A stretch of 64,000 bases of DNA from Coemansia sp. RSA 487 (taxonomy: Eukaryota; Kickxellomycota; Kickxellomycetes; Kickxellales; Kickxellaceae), in the NCBI GenBank assembly GCA_027577595.1, contig JANBRJ010000009.1, positions 186,001 to 250,000 on the forward strand. Reading direction: 5' to 3'. Shown piece by piece: positions 1-10,597 of the stretch (position 1 is its first letter; each line of letters starts with the position of its first letter). The notes under the pieces are model-generated. The model was not told the origin of the DNA and made no database searches. It saw only the letters and a program-made list of their open reading frames with translations. Made by a program: the position numbers and the translations under genes.

Positions 1-1
1 G

Positions 2-361
2 GTCAGTGGGTATTACACAACCGATGAGCTGTGGTTTATCGAGCACGATGTTGGCGGCGTACCATTCACCAAAAGCGGACGCGAAAAGTACGAAAAGTTC
101 AACCCAGAGCGTCTTGCAGAGCGATTCAAGACTCCGACACTGTTTGTACACGGAGCAAATGACTTTAGGCTGACCATCGAGCAGTCACTGGCACCATGGA
201 CGTTGCTTCGGCGCAAGGGCATTCCCTCGCGGTTTCTGTACTTCGAAGACGAAGACCATTGGATCACTAAGCCAGCAAATTCGATGCGTTGGTACACGGA
301 AGTACTAAAGTGGATCACGCAGTGGACAATTCCATCCAATGCCACAACTGCAGCCCTTTGA
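2..361 (+). CDS. DPP5: Dipeptidyl-peptidase 5-like serine peptidase, C-terminal fragment
   Basis: The open frame enters from the left edge at base 2 and gives the last 119 residues before TGA. The fragment is the end of an alpha/beta-hydrolase of the prolyl-oligopeptidase family S9, closest by memory to fungal dipeptidyl-peptidase V. It carries the catalytic Asp in FVHGANDFRL and the catalytic His in EDEDHW, followed by the NSMRWYTEVLKWI helix typical of the family end. The nucleophile Ser would lie upstream, outside the window. Such enzymes release dipeptides from peptide N-termini and are usually secreted, but the signal peptide is not visible here. It lies on the same strand as DCP2, 212 bp upstream of that gene's ATG. 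Confidence 0.85.
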   Translation, partial: VSGYYTTDELWFIEHDVGGVPFTKSGREKYEKFNPERLAERFKTPTLFVHGANDFRLTIEQSLAPWTLLRRKGIPSRFLYFEDEDHWITKPANSMRWYTEVLKWITQWTIPSNATTAAL

Positions 362-573
362 AAGTCAAAGGTCTTCTTTTCTGCAGAGGGGCTGTGGCTG
401 CAAGTCTGCACGTGCCAGTGCAAAGAAAGGTGTGTCATACCTACAAATGCGATACCCAAAAGCCTTTTACTTCTTTTCCTTTTTACTCTTTTTGAAGTTT
501 ACTAATTTGATAATTATTTTCAGCACTATTTAGATATCTTTATACCATTTTATTGCCACATAAATCACTGAGA

Positions 574-1927
574 ATGTTTGAGGACGCTACATTTGCCGAG
601 ATTATGGACGACCTGGCCAGGTAAGCAAGTCGGAATTCGAATACTCGCCTCGCGATTAGGCATACAAGACGAAGAGAAGCATTTTGTGCACATTTAAGGA
701 ATAAATTCGGATTTCCATGAACTGCCTTTGACGACACATTCTGCTAAAACAACCTTTTTGCCACTTTACTACAATGCCCATAGTCGGTTTATTATCAATG
801 TCCCCGAGGAAGAGCTGCAAGAGATTGCACGTATCTGCTTCCAGATAGAGCAGGCACACTGGTTTTACGAGGACTTTGTACGGGAGGAGAATACGTCGCT
901 GCCATCGATGACACTAAAGACGTTTGCTGGGCGGATGTTCAGACACTGCCCATTGCTCTCCCAATGGGCACACGACTCGGAAACCGCATACCAGACGTTT
1001 CTGGACTACAAATTCAAGGTTCCTGTCTGCGGAGCGATTATTCTGAACCCAACGCTAGACAAGGTCGTGCTAGTAAAGGGGTGGAACTCGCGGTCCAGCT
1101 GGGGATTTCCGCGTGGCAAGATCAACAAAGACGAGCCTGAATGGCAGTGTGCGCAGCGTGAAGCTATTGAGGAGACGGGCTTTGATATCCTGCCTTATTT
1201 GGTAGAAAAGCAAAAGATCGAGATTACGCAGGCGGACCAGAAAGTTGTTCTGTATATAATCACAGGCATACCAGAGGACACAGAATTCATGCCCACAACG
1301 AGGAAGGAGATTAGCCAGGTTCAGTGGCATTGGATCGATGATCTTCCATGTGCCGGTAAGCCTGATCGCAACTACGGAAATGGAAATCAGGGGTCGAAAG
1401 CTCCTGCTGACAAAGAGCACCGGTATTATCTAATCAAGCCATTTATCAAGAGGATTAAGGTGTGGGTGGCCAAACATCCAGAAAAGATCGGAATGCCTGC
1501 TGTTGTCGTTAACCCCGACGGCAGACCTCCTTTGATGGCCCCCACCAACACAGGTGTTGCAGGCTCTAGGCCCGGTTCTGTCGTCACCCACACGAGCGGA
1601 TCAAATGTGATGTCTGTGCAGGAACTGTTCAACACTGTTGGCAAGAAGCGGGCACCACAAAGCACAAACAGCAGCAATTCGCCGCTACCATCACAACAAA
1701 ACACTAAATATTCAGCTTCTTCCACAGATGGAGGGTCTGTGTCGCTGTTGCAGGCACTGATGGGAGCCAATCCGACACTCAGTGACGGCGATAGCAGCGC
1801 AAATGGTGCATGCTCGGCAGCAAATGGCACTGTCAATGGTAGGGCCACGGAAGGACGATTGACGCTGAGCGGCTTTGCCTTTGATACGCAGAGAATCATG
1901 AATGCGTACAGAGCCCATGGCTCGTAA
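574..1927 (+). CDS. DCP2: mRNA-decapping enzyme Dcp2 (Nudix hydrolase), join(574..620,784..1927)
   Basis: Dcp2 removes the 7-methylguanosine cap from mRNA in the cytoplasm (P-bodies) together with Dcp1. Two exons give 396 aa. Exon 1 encodes MFEDATFAEIMDDLA and ends at a GTAAGC donor (621). The acceptor CCCATAG at 783 restores the frame into SRFIINVPEEEL, the conserved Box A start, so this ATG is preferred over the in-frame ATG at 728 that lies inside the intron. Residues about 16-90 are the Dcp1-binding regulatory domain (EQAHWFYEDF). The Nudix box runs about 123-149 (GFPRGK then REAIEETG), with catalytic Glu near 142, 145 and 146. The tail from about 245 is low-complexity, Ser/Asn/Thr-rich, with short leucine motifs (SVQELF, SLLQALM) that resemble the helical leucine-rich motifs known in fungal Dcp2. 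Confidence 0.95.
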
Positions 1928-2415
1928 TGAGATTTATGCTGAAACAGACTCTGCTGGATGTTTCTGATGTAGGCGCATTTAGATACTGTTGGTCCTGGTG
2001 CAAAACGTATGGCTGTAGCGTTCTGCTCACTACCCGCCTATCTTATGTCTGTATATTTGGATTTCTTTTGTCAAACAACGGTGCTATATCAGTGTAAACA
2101 CAAGTAAATATCATATAAATGGAGAAAAGCAAAAAGAAACATGAACGTTGGGCGATTCGCATCCTGGGGCTATTCTATGGAGCCAACCGCTGTTGATGCA
2201 AATGTCGCTAATGAATCAAACAAAGCAGACTATTGGTCTTTTGCGTATTTGCTGCAGAGAAATTGGCTATGCCTTGATTACCTTTGTTTCAAATTGTCCG
2301 CCAATCTTGGCTCCAAAACCAGCTCAAAAAAATAATCCACTTCTTTAATACAGGTAGTTTCTTCAATATTAATGTCAAAAAGCATAGCTGTGGCAGCATC
2401 AAATTAAAAGGAGGC
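1928..2415. other. Convergent 3' spacer DCP2/MVP1
   Basis: 488 bp between two converging genes. It is A/T-rich and holds only short chance frames. It presumably contains both 3' UTRs and poly(A) sites. I see no RNA gene or repeat. Confidence 0.6.
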
Positions 2416-4676
2416 TTACGAGATAAAGTCCAGCGGATTTGTTGGAAGGTTATCGGCATTCACTAGTGCCTGCTTCCAAGCATTGAGCACCAATGTGTGG
2501 TGCTTAATCTGGTCCTCCATTATACGATGGTAGTGGGTTTGCAAGAACGACTCGTAGCACTTGTACCTCGCAAGCTCTTGGTAGAAGCGCACCTCGATAC
2601 ATTGCTGCTCCAATTCAAGCTTTTGGAGCTCATCAGTGTCATCTTTGACCAGACGCTCCAGCCTCTCAATGCTAGCACGGTCGGGCTGCTGTTCTCTGTT
2701 GCTGGCGGCGCCATTGCCAGAAGGGTCGCCGTTTAGCTGAGCAAGCGACTTGCGGTTGCTGTTGTTGCGCTCGCCAATCCTCTGGATTTCCTTGCTCTTG
2801 TCCATGAGCCGCATGCGGTCCATCATCAGCTTCATCGAAATCACAACATCGTACAAGCGGCGCAGATACTCCGCTGAAATGGCTTTCATAACTTCGCCCT
2901 GCGACTTGTCTAAAAGCGAAACATCGCTAAAACTCATCGACAGCTCGTTTAGGTTCGAGGTCAGCGTGCGTTTGGCTTTTGATTGTGCAAGGAACTTTGA
3001 GCTCCCTGTCGTGCTTTCTAGAGGAGTGTTCGTGTGACGCAAAGTGTCGCTGTAAGTACAAAGCTCGTCACCGATGGCTTGTTTGTAGCGCGCAATCTTT
3101 TCAAGTGCAGTGATCTGTATGCGGTACTTTTCCTCGTCCTTTATCACTTGGCCGTAAAAGTCGTCAAATCCGACATACGTCTCCCTGATCTCGGCCCAAG
3201 GCGTGTTTCCTGCTTCTTCCTTCGGATCCAGCTCCTCAGCATCGGTATCGAGGTTTCCCACCTTTATCACACGAGAAAATTCATCCGTGTTTGTGAAAAA
3301 CTGGATGACGAGAGCGTCGCGGCGTAAGAACGGGATCCGAAGAATGGCGCTCGAAAACCTTGTCAGTCCTTTTATCCGGTTATCTAAAAAGTGTCGGTCC
3401 ACTACGGGGGAGATAAATAAGTTGCACCTTTCAAACTGTATCGGTATATAGCACATATGGCAATACTGAAGCATAGAAACGACAAGCACAATGGCAATGA
3501 AAAAGGAACAATTTGTTTATTGATCGCTGTAACTTACCTGGAAACCCCTTCGGCGGAATATTGGGATGCATGCGATAAGGATATCTCTTGACAAGGTAGT
3601 TTGAGATCCAGAAAAAGTCGTTGTAGCGGCGCACAACCATGGCTGTAAAGCTGCGCGTACTGACCTCGTAGTTCGTGTGCTTGAAGACGATGCCGCCCTT
3701 CTCAGCAGACTCTTTGATAGAGACATCCTCCAAGTCTAGCTGCCACTGCACACCTTCCATGTTGATTGAAGGAACAGTAGACTGCACACTTGCTCCGTTG
3801 CTGACGCTGGCTCTTCCGCCTGTCTTTTGGCCATTTGCGCTGTTGTAGGGTGCTGGCTTTGAGGATCTAGGCGGCGCCTCATTATTTTCTGAAAGCGAAG
3901 CCGACGCCATAGCAGATGTAGGTGCTGCCATAGCAGCCGAGCCATTTGCTGTGCTGAACCACGGGTCATCAGTGTTATCTGGATAGGCTGGAGAGCTCCC
4001 AGCGTCTTGGCCAGAACCATCTACCTCAATACCATTGGACTGGTCCTCCGTAGCCAAGGACTCGACCCCTTTAAGATCCGGCTCTGGCAGATCATCCTTG
4101 TGAAATACGACATTTTCGATTGAAGGCGGCATGTTTTTCTGCGCAAGCGCGGTCATTGCCAGCGCCAGATTAAAGTCCCTCTGCGACATCGCCGGTGCAC
4201 CGGTATCTGCCGCAAGAACAACCTGGCCGGTAATATGTCGAGGGAGGCCCGAATAGCCGAGCACTCTTTGCAGCGCCTCGCGAGTTATCCTACCTCCGCC
4301 AGCTTTGAGAGCTGCGGAATAAGCGATGGCATATACTGGCGGAAGAATGGCCTTGTCTATATGGCTGTAAGCCGGAGAAAGAGAGATATTAAATACAGAT
4401 TTAGTCTTGAATGTAGCGTTGTCCGTTACCAGATTCCTTTCTACAGACAGCGAGTGCGGAGTAAAGCTGAAGCGGGAAGCATTCTCAAAACAGAACCACA
4501 GACATATGCTGTCTGTAGCATTTCGCTTGCCATAAAGCCATACCTAGACACATTCTTGAGGCATCGCCCTCCAAAGCGGAATTTCCGAGAAGACCGCTCT
4601 CTGATGTACCACCAGTGCCAGGGCCGCCAGCACCGGAAGGGCCCCATGGATTGAGAATGTCGTATAAATCGCTCAT
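2416..4676 (-). CDS. MVP1: Sorting nexin Mvp1 (SNX8-type, PX-BAR), complement(join(2416..3401,3538..4356,4544..4676))
   Basis: Mvp1 is an endosomal PI3P-binding sorting nexin that makes recycling tubules. Three exons give 645 aa. Exon 1 begins MSDLYDILNPWGPSG; the longer open frame upstream starts at GTG, so the ATG at 4676 is used. The first intron (4357..4543) was placed on donor CTAG/GTATGG and acceptor ATATAG. A weaker alternative (GTGTCT with CTTACAG) also keeps frame and changes only a few residues. The second intron (3402..3537, CAG/GTAAG to CCCCCGTAG) splits the PX domain after PPKGFP. The PX domain is about 248-375, with the PI3P motif RRYNDFFW and KRYPYRMHPNIPPKGF. The remainder to NPLDFIS is the helical BAR-like region. 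A low-complexity linker lies at about 145-220. Confidence 0.88.
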
Positions 4677-5115
4677 TTCGGGGGCTGTTTCTGGCACTTT
4701 GGCCGACTTTAGTAACAGATTACAAACAGCAAAAGCGAAATGGACAAGTAGTAGGAAAAAAACAAGATTAATGGCAAACAGATGCCAAAATGAAACAGCA
4801 GGAAAGGATGGTAAATATGTTTTCTCTACAGATAAAAAGAAAAGAAAAAGTGCTCATGCGCAAGAAGAGAATACACAAGCACTGATAAATTCAGGGTATA
4901 TGACAGATGCAGTTCACCTGACTCTTGGCACAATCACATCCAAAAAGACCCAAACATTATTGTGCTGGCAAGACAAAAAAACAAAGCTTTTTCCCTCCTT
5001 TTCCACACGCAAATGAGTGAACTGGTAAAAGGCACCAAAAGTATAAAGTCTTGAAAAGAGAGGCTATTTAAAAAAAAACGCAAAGGTCATAAAGTCAGTC
5101 TTTCGATATTTTTGG
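4677..5115. other. MVP1 promoter / PMT 3' spacer
   Basis: 439 bp upstream of the MVP1 start and downstream of the mannosyltransferase stop, both genes on the minus strand. A-rich, with no recognisable gene. Confidence 0.5.
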
Positions 5116-7485
5116 TCAGACTGCGTAGAAATCCTCGTAAATATTCCATGAGCTGAGCCATTTGCGTCCGGCAAGAAGCTTGGCTGGCTTGTTCCATCCG
5201 TATGTGAACGGCGCAAAGTACAGGAACACGATGCACACGACAGCACCGATGCACCACGCCGCGGTATTGAGGAAGCGGCCGCGGCGCCAGCGCTTGAAGA
5301 AAAAGTCGAGCTCAAATGCAAGCTGCATCAGCCCAAAGTACAGCGCTGGCAAGTAGTGGTGGATGTATGTGACACGGCCCATCAGGAAGAACGGGATGTA
5401 GTGCAGCGCCCATCCGCCCCACAGGAACTTTGAGTTGTCCCAGAACTCGAGCAGCTCCTTTGGGCACCACAGCGGGCATTTGCGCTTCATGCGTCCCAGG
5501 AGATACAGCAGCCGGAACGGATACGCAATGCACACGATCGCAGACGCCCACCACAGGAGCGGATTTCCGATCTCGTAGTACTTGACTGTCTTGTCGTTCC
5601 ACCCGACCATGCGCATCGGATGGATCAGGAACGGCCATGACCATGGCTTGCTTTCGAGCGCACTGTACTTGTTGACGTCCGGCCACAGCGCATTGTTCGT
5701 CTTGGCCATCTCGATGTTGAGCTGTACCATGTCCACAAGGAAGTTGCTCTTCACATACTTTGACAGGTCGCTCTTCTCCATCCGCTTGTTGCTGTTGTGC
5801 TCGATGTACCACAGCACATCGTTGCTGCGAATGTTCTTTTTCTTTGTCGGATCCGGAAGACATGTCACCTCCGACTGGCCCCATCCCCACTTGGGCAGCC
5901 GCTTCGACCCGACGCGCATCAGGCATCCAGTTTCGACATGGCGCAGCCTGAACACCGTGGTCATTGCGTGTAGTTTCTTGTCTCTGCGTCCAGAATGCTT
6001 CTGCTTGACTATCTCGACGCGCCAGTTGGTGACGCCCTCTTCCGTGCTGCTCGTGATATTCTCCGCTGCCACTTCAAAGTGGGTGCTTGTCATTGGTGCC
6101 AGGAAACCCTTGCTGGCCCTAATTGTAGCACCTGTGATGTTGTGCACAAGCTGGACAATATCTTGGTCGTTCACAAACGCAATGGAATCGGTTGTATAAT
6201 TCGCTTGCACGCCGTGTGCCTTTTGTATCTGCCACACGTTGTTTGTGTCCCGATGAGGGAAGCATGTAACCTGCTGCTGCTTGGACCCTGACGGGTACGT
6301 GTGCACATGCGAGTGAAGCAGTCCTGGGCCATTGTACACCGCACGGATATCCGCAAAGGAGCCATAGGTAATATCGTACGGCTGCTCGTTGAGCATGTTT
6401 CCTTTCAGGCCAGCCTGGAAATCGGCTGAAAGCTTGTGGTCCCCGGTGCCTGACTTGTACAGCAGCGAAAAGTGCACCCAGAAGCAAGCGGTGTACACCA
6501 GCAGCGGAACAAATATAAGCGCGATGATTCGCGCGCCCCAGTGATTGGCATACTCCTCCCAGGGCATCAACGCGCAGTACTTTCGGAACAGATCGTCGAT
6601 AGTGGCAATTCCAACCATGAGGACGCAGAAGAAGCCGACCCACTTGGAGCTCATCACGCACCCAAGCGAAGCCCCGGTCATCAACAGCCACGTCCACCAT
6701 CTGCGCGAAAAGGCACTGCCATGCTTGTTGACGCTCTGGAAAGTAACCGCGCACCACAGCGTCGTGGCAGTAAAGAACAGCAGTGGCTGGTCCAGCAGAA
6801 TGAACCTGCTCATCACACAGAGCGCATTATCAAACAGCACAAAACATGCAGCAAGAACAGCCATAGGCCGGCTGATGCGCACCTGCAGGCATGTCAGGTA
6901 AGCAAGAGGCACAAGCGCTACACCGTACAGAGCAAGCTGGACACGTATAAGCGTGAAGTTTACATGATCGGGGAACTTTTTACCGGACTTGAAGTCAAAT
7001 GATCCGTTGTGCTTGGCAACAACCTCGGCTAGCGCCACCAGCATCTTTGCAAGGGGCGGGTGTACGTCGTGGTAAAACGTATGGTTTATGTAGTAGGCAC
7101 CAAACTTTCCAAAATGAGCCTCGTCCCAGGTTACGTTGGGTCGCCGACCGATCAGCCAGAGCCTGGTTATCAGCGACGCCAGTGTCAGAACTCCAGTGAT
7201 GACCATGTCGCGGCTACGCATTAGTCCGAAAAGCAGCCCCGACTCGAAGCTGACCGCAGAGAAATCAGTCAGGCTGTTGGCACCGCTATCGTCCCACGTC
7301 TTTTTGACAGGATATGCCCCATATGACTTTCCAAGCGTCACTGAGCTATCCATAACGTACGAGCTCCCTTCAGCAGCCGCTTCACGCCGCCTCCGGTCAA
7401 GTTCGTACTCGTTGCTGACAATAGGCAGCGTGTCTTCGCTTTCGTAGCTGTGCCGGCCACGCAGCTTTAATTTGTGCGAATCCAT
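5116..7485 (-). CDS. PMT2: Dolichyl-phosphate-mannose--protein O-mannosyltransferase, PMT2 family
   Basis: This ER membrane enzyme transfers mannose from dolichyl-phosphate-mannose to Ser/Thr of secretory proteins, the first step of fungal O-mannosylation. It is a single exon of 789 aa with ATG at 7485. The N-terminus is cytosolic (to about 85), then comes the first membrane span (VITGVLTLASLITRLWLIG). The catalytic first luminal loop has WDEAHFGKFG and FYHDVHPPLAKM, including the conserved Asp-Glu and the HPP motif. SRFILLDQPLLFF follows. A large luminal MIR region is at about 345-530 (LLHSHVHTYPSGSKQQQVTCFPH, written by its key HSH and TCFPH motifs). The final block is hydrophobic spans with HYLPALYFG and a basic C-terminus. 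The family assignment to PMT2 rests on the first-loop sequence. It is divergent from the SPX-AstE/AspA gene across a 1.28-kb spacer. Confidence 0.93.
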   Translation of the reverse strand: MDSHKLKLRGRHSYESEDTLPIVSNEYELDRRRREAAAEGSSYVMDSSVTLGKSYGAYPVKKTWDDSGANSLTDFSAVSFESGLLFGLMRSRDMVITGVLTLASLITRLWLIGRRPNVTWDEAHFGKFGAYYINHTFYHDVHPPLAKMLVALAEVVAKHNGSFDFKSGKKFPDHVNFTLIRVQLALYGVALVPLAYLTCLQVRISRPMAVLAACFVLFDNALCVMSRFILLDQPLLFFTATTLWCAVTFQSVNKHGSAFSRRWWTWLLMTGASLGCVMSSKWVGFFCVLMVGIATIDDLFRKYCALMPWEEYANHWGARIIALIFVPLLVYTACFWVHFSLLYKSGTGDHKLSADFQAGLKGNMLNEQPYDITYGSFADIRAVYNGPGLLHSHVHTYPSGSKQQQVTCFPHRDTNNVWQIQKAHGVQANYTTDSIAFVNDQDIVQLVHNITGATIRASKGFLAPMTSTHFEVAAENITSSTEEGVTNWRVEIVKQKHSGRRDKKLHAMTTVFRLRHVETGCLMRVGSKRLPKWGWGQSEVTCLPDPTKKKNIRSNDVLWYIEHNSNKRMEKSDLSKYVKSNFLVDMVQLNIEMAKTNNALWPDVNKYSALESKPWSWPFLIHPMRMVGWNDKTVKYYEIGNPLLWWASAIVCIAYPFRLLYLLGRMKRKCPLWCPKELLEFWDNSKFLWGGWALHYIPFFLMGRVTYIHHYLPALYFGLMQLAFELDFFFKRWRRGRFLNTAAWCIGAVVCIVFLYFAPFTYGWNKPAKLLAGRKWLSSWNIYEDFYAV

Positions 7486-8763
7486 CTGTTGAATGAGACT
7501 GGCTACTCACACGAATGAATAAAACAGCTCACTGGTGTGCAGGGGCGAATAGCAGCACCTATTTTGTTTCAAGGTAGAACGAGAAAAATCGGAATTCAGG
7601 TGAAACAACAAAGAGCGATAAAGAGGGAGAGAGGAAAGAGAGGCGAAAGAGAGATGTTCAGGGCCAAGAAAAAAGGAATGGAGGCATTCGTGTCTTTTAT
7701 TAGCAGCAACACATGCGCTAGAATTAAGAGAAATTCGTTTTGATCATCACATTTGTTTATGTTTTTGCTGTGAAATGGAGCTTTTTTTGAAAGTTACAGG
7801 CAGGCCCAGGCAGGCTCAACTGTGAACGCTAAAAAGATAAAGTCACCACAACCCCGCATTTTAAGCAATGCCGAGATATATAAAGGTGCTGCAGGTCCCC
7901 AAAAACAAGCAGTTGGCGAACAATGAAGAAAAAAATGACAAGAATCGATGCTTCGAAGTGGATTTGCTCCCAAGACTTTGCATTTGAGAAAGCTCTTGGC
8001 AGAAACGGCTGTCTGGCCATAAAGCCCCGCGTGTCAGTTTCTTCATCCATGCCAATAACACGAGAAAGCGAACAGGTGCTAGTGTGAGCCTGGACCCCAT
8101 TTATTACTCGGAGAGTTATTGCTAAGGGGCAAGAGGGTAGAAAAGGGAAGATGATCGTGTTCCTGCCAACAGTTTAGCAGTAGCAACCTTGTAAATGCCT
8201 AATTTGTCCTGTAACTGGCTTTGATAAATAATTTCAAAGACGACATTATCAGAAAATGAAGCAATAACCGAAAACCATCAGTAAAAGATATCAAGATATC
8301 GGCTGTTAGGATCGAGAAATGAAGCACTGTGTTCTTAGTTTCCATTAGAAATGCCGGATATCCGCCGCGAAATCCAGCTGAATCAGTCATCCCGCCTGAA
8401 GCCACACGATATAAACCGGATCTTAAAAAGGACAATGGCAAAGAAGATTGCACGTAAGAATCGGAGTATGGCAAAAGGATGGAGTCTGGTTTCTTATTAA
8501 TTAAAGGCGGTTGGTGCTGAATCCAAGTAAAACCGACCGCTTCCACTTAACATACGCCTTCACATTCCAGACTCATTGATATTTAGCTGCTATATAAATG
8601 GATTCTTTTAGCCCAGATAGCTTGCAAATAACAATTTGCCGTTGAATGTGTAAGTAATAGGGCAGATTCTTATTCTCCCACCCTCTTTTTTGTCTACATA
8701 ACTCTAAATCGCTTGTTGCATAGTTTGAAGGCTCCCATTTGAGATTGTTCATCATAGCCAAAG
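7486..8763. other. Divergent promoter region PMT / SPX-AstE
   Basis: 1278 bp between two divergent starts. A GA-rich purine tract lies at about 7610-7680. Open frames on both strands are short and show no family motif. No CACGTG Pho4-type box was seen. No RNA gene was recognised. Confidence 0.5.
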
Positions 8764-10524
8764 ATGAGGTTTGAACAACAGTTGGCGCTTATCGTTGTGC
8801 CGTCATGGGCCAAATATTACCTCGACTATAAGAAGCTCAAGTCGCTGCTAAATTCCGAGGCAAACGCCGTCAAGGAGTTGAATGGCAGAAACCATGGTCA
8901 AGGTCAGTAAATTTCTAATAACGATGTTCATCGTTGCGATTAAATGATACTACACCTCCACTAAGAAAAAAAAAACCATCTGTTAGCATTGGATTCCGTT
9001 TTAATAACGTACTTGATAGTTTATCTCCCGAACAACCATTCGCAAATCGAGTTTAGCGATGACGCGTCTAACGCCAACATGGTGTTGTTCAAGGAGTTTA
9101 CCACCATGTTCTTGTCAGAGATAGAGAAGGTGGACGCCCATTATGAAAATCAGCTTTCTCAAGGGCAAAGACAGCTCGAATCCCTCAGCTCAAAGTGGCA
9201 CGCTGATATGCCAGCTAACGATCTAGCTTCATGGAAGTCTGATTTTCACGAGCTGGTCCAGCAGCTTGAAAACCTAACAGATTTCACAAAGGTCAGCATC
9301 ACCAGCTGCCGCAAAATCCTTGAGAAGGCAAGCAGATCCACGAAGCTGCCGTTCATGAGCAAGCTATGGCCAAAGGTCGACTCTCTTCCGTTTGCAAAGT
9401 CGGAAGCAGACGAGGCACTGCTTAACCAGGCACGCGCAGTATGGCGTCGATGCACCGCAGTATCATTATCCCAGCTGGTCGTCAATGCTGACACCGCTGC
9501 TGCCATGAACCCAAAGGTCAGGACCATTGCCTCGGATGTCCCGACAGTCACTGGACTAGACTTGAACATGTTTCCCGTCGGAAAGATCTCCCGCGTGTGG
9601 ATTGCTCTTGCAGAAGATGGCCTAGGTATGCCAATCCGGGTGCCTGTTATTGTGGCCAGGGGCTCTGTCGCTGGTCCGGTTGTTGGAATCACCTCGGCGC
9701 TGCATGGAAACGAGCTTAATGGCATCCCGCTCATCCACCGCCTGTTTCGCGAGATCTCTCCTAACACTCTGCACGGCACAGTGATTGCAGTACCTGTACT
9801 AAACACGCCAGGGTTCCTAATGTCTCAGCGCGGATATACCGATGGTACGGATCTAAACCGCAGGATGCCAGGAAAGATCAATGGGTCCAGCCCGCAAGTA
9901 TACACGTACAATATCATCTATCGCATTGTCTGCCACTTTGAGTACCTCATCGACCTGCATACTGCATCCAGCGGTCGCGTAAATTCCCTCTATGTGCGCG
10001 CAGACATGCTCAATCCCAAGGCGGCACGCATGGCGCGCTTGCAGAACCCGCAGATCATTGTTCACAACAGCAACCCTGGCGGATCTCTTCGCGGCGCAGC
10101 GGTGGAGCGCGGTATTCCCGCGATCACCGTCGAAATTGGCGATCCCTCGAGATTCCACAAGCGCTTTATCAAAAACGCTCTTCTTGGTGTCACCAACATC
10201 CTGTCGCACCTGTGTATGATTCCAAATGAGGAAGCCGATCCAGAATACGAGCCTGTGCTATGCACCCGCAGCTTTTGGATCTTTGCAAAGTCCGGCGGCA
10301 TCCTCAATGTGATTCCAGACATTGCCACATGGGTTCGTGCCGGCGATCTCATTGCAACAGTCCACAGCATATTTGGCGACCTGATAGAAGAGTACTTTGC
10401 TCCCCAGGACGGCGTTATCGTCGGCAAGCACGTTGACCCCGTGTGCCAGACGGGGAATCGGATTCTTCACCTAGGCGTTGTCGAAGACACGCTTGCGCAA
10501 GTTGCTGACGATGGCCATCTATAA
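8764..10524 (+). CDS. SPX domain fused to AstE/AspA-family zinc deacylase (M14-like), join(8764..8902,8987..10524)
   Basis: Predicted 558 aa. The N-terminus (MRFEQQLALIVVPSWAKYYL, then DYKKLKSLL) is an SPX domain, with Tyr22 and Lys26 where the inositol-pyrophosphate-binding residues of other SPX domains sit. The second SPX part is FKEFTTMFLSEIEKVDAHY and the third is SITSCRKILEKA (about 150-165). From about 235 follows a succinylglutamate desuccinylase/aspartoacylase fold: zinc motif HGNE (His286, Glu289), DLNRRMPG substrate motif, zinc His371 in DLHT, catalytic Glu429 in VEIGDP. The C-terminal beta-barrel lid is GGILNVIP to NRILHLGVV. All active-site positions are present, so it should be catalytic, probably deacylating or cleaving an amide; the substrate is unknown. 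The intron (8903..8986, AAG/GTCAGT to CTGTTAG) is the least certain part. Acceptors near 9015 and 9056 also keep frame with one of two donors and shorten the linker only. Confidence 0.85.
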
Positions 10525-10597
10525 GCAATGACATGTAGTGAAAGTGAAGATATTTTAATATAAACCGAGAGTCATGATAGAAAAAGTTAGAAATGTG
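10525..10597. other. Short convergent spacer
   Basis: Only 73 bp separate the stop codons of the SPX-AstE gene and the converging kinesin gene, so their 3' UTRs probably overlap. This could allow antisense interference, but nothing in the sequence proves it. Confidence 0.5.

Noticed and set aside
5582-6199. 205-aa plus-strand frame
   Set aside because: Shadow of the mannosyltransferase gene on the opposite strand.
8199-8546. 115-aa minus-strand frame in the PMT/SPX promoter
   Set aside because: No motif or coding composition; lies fully in a divergent promoter.
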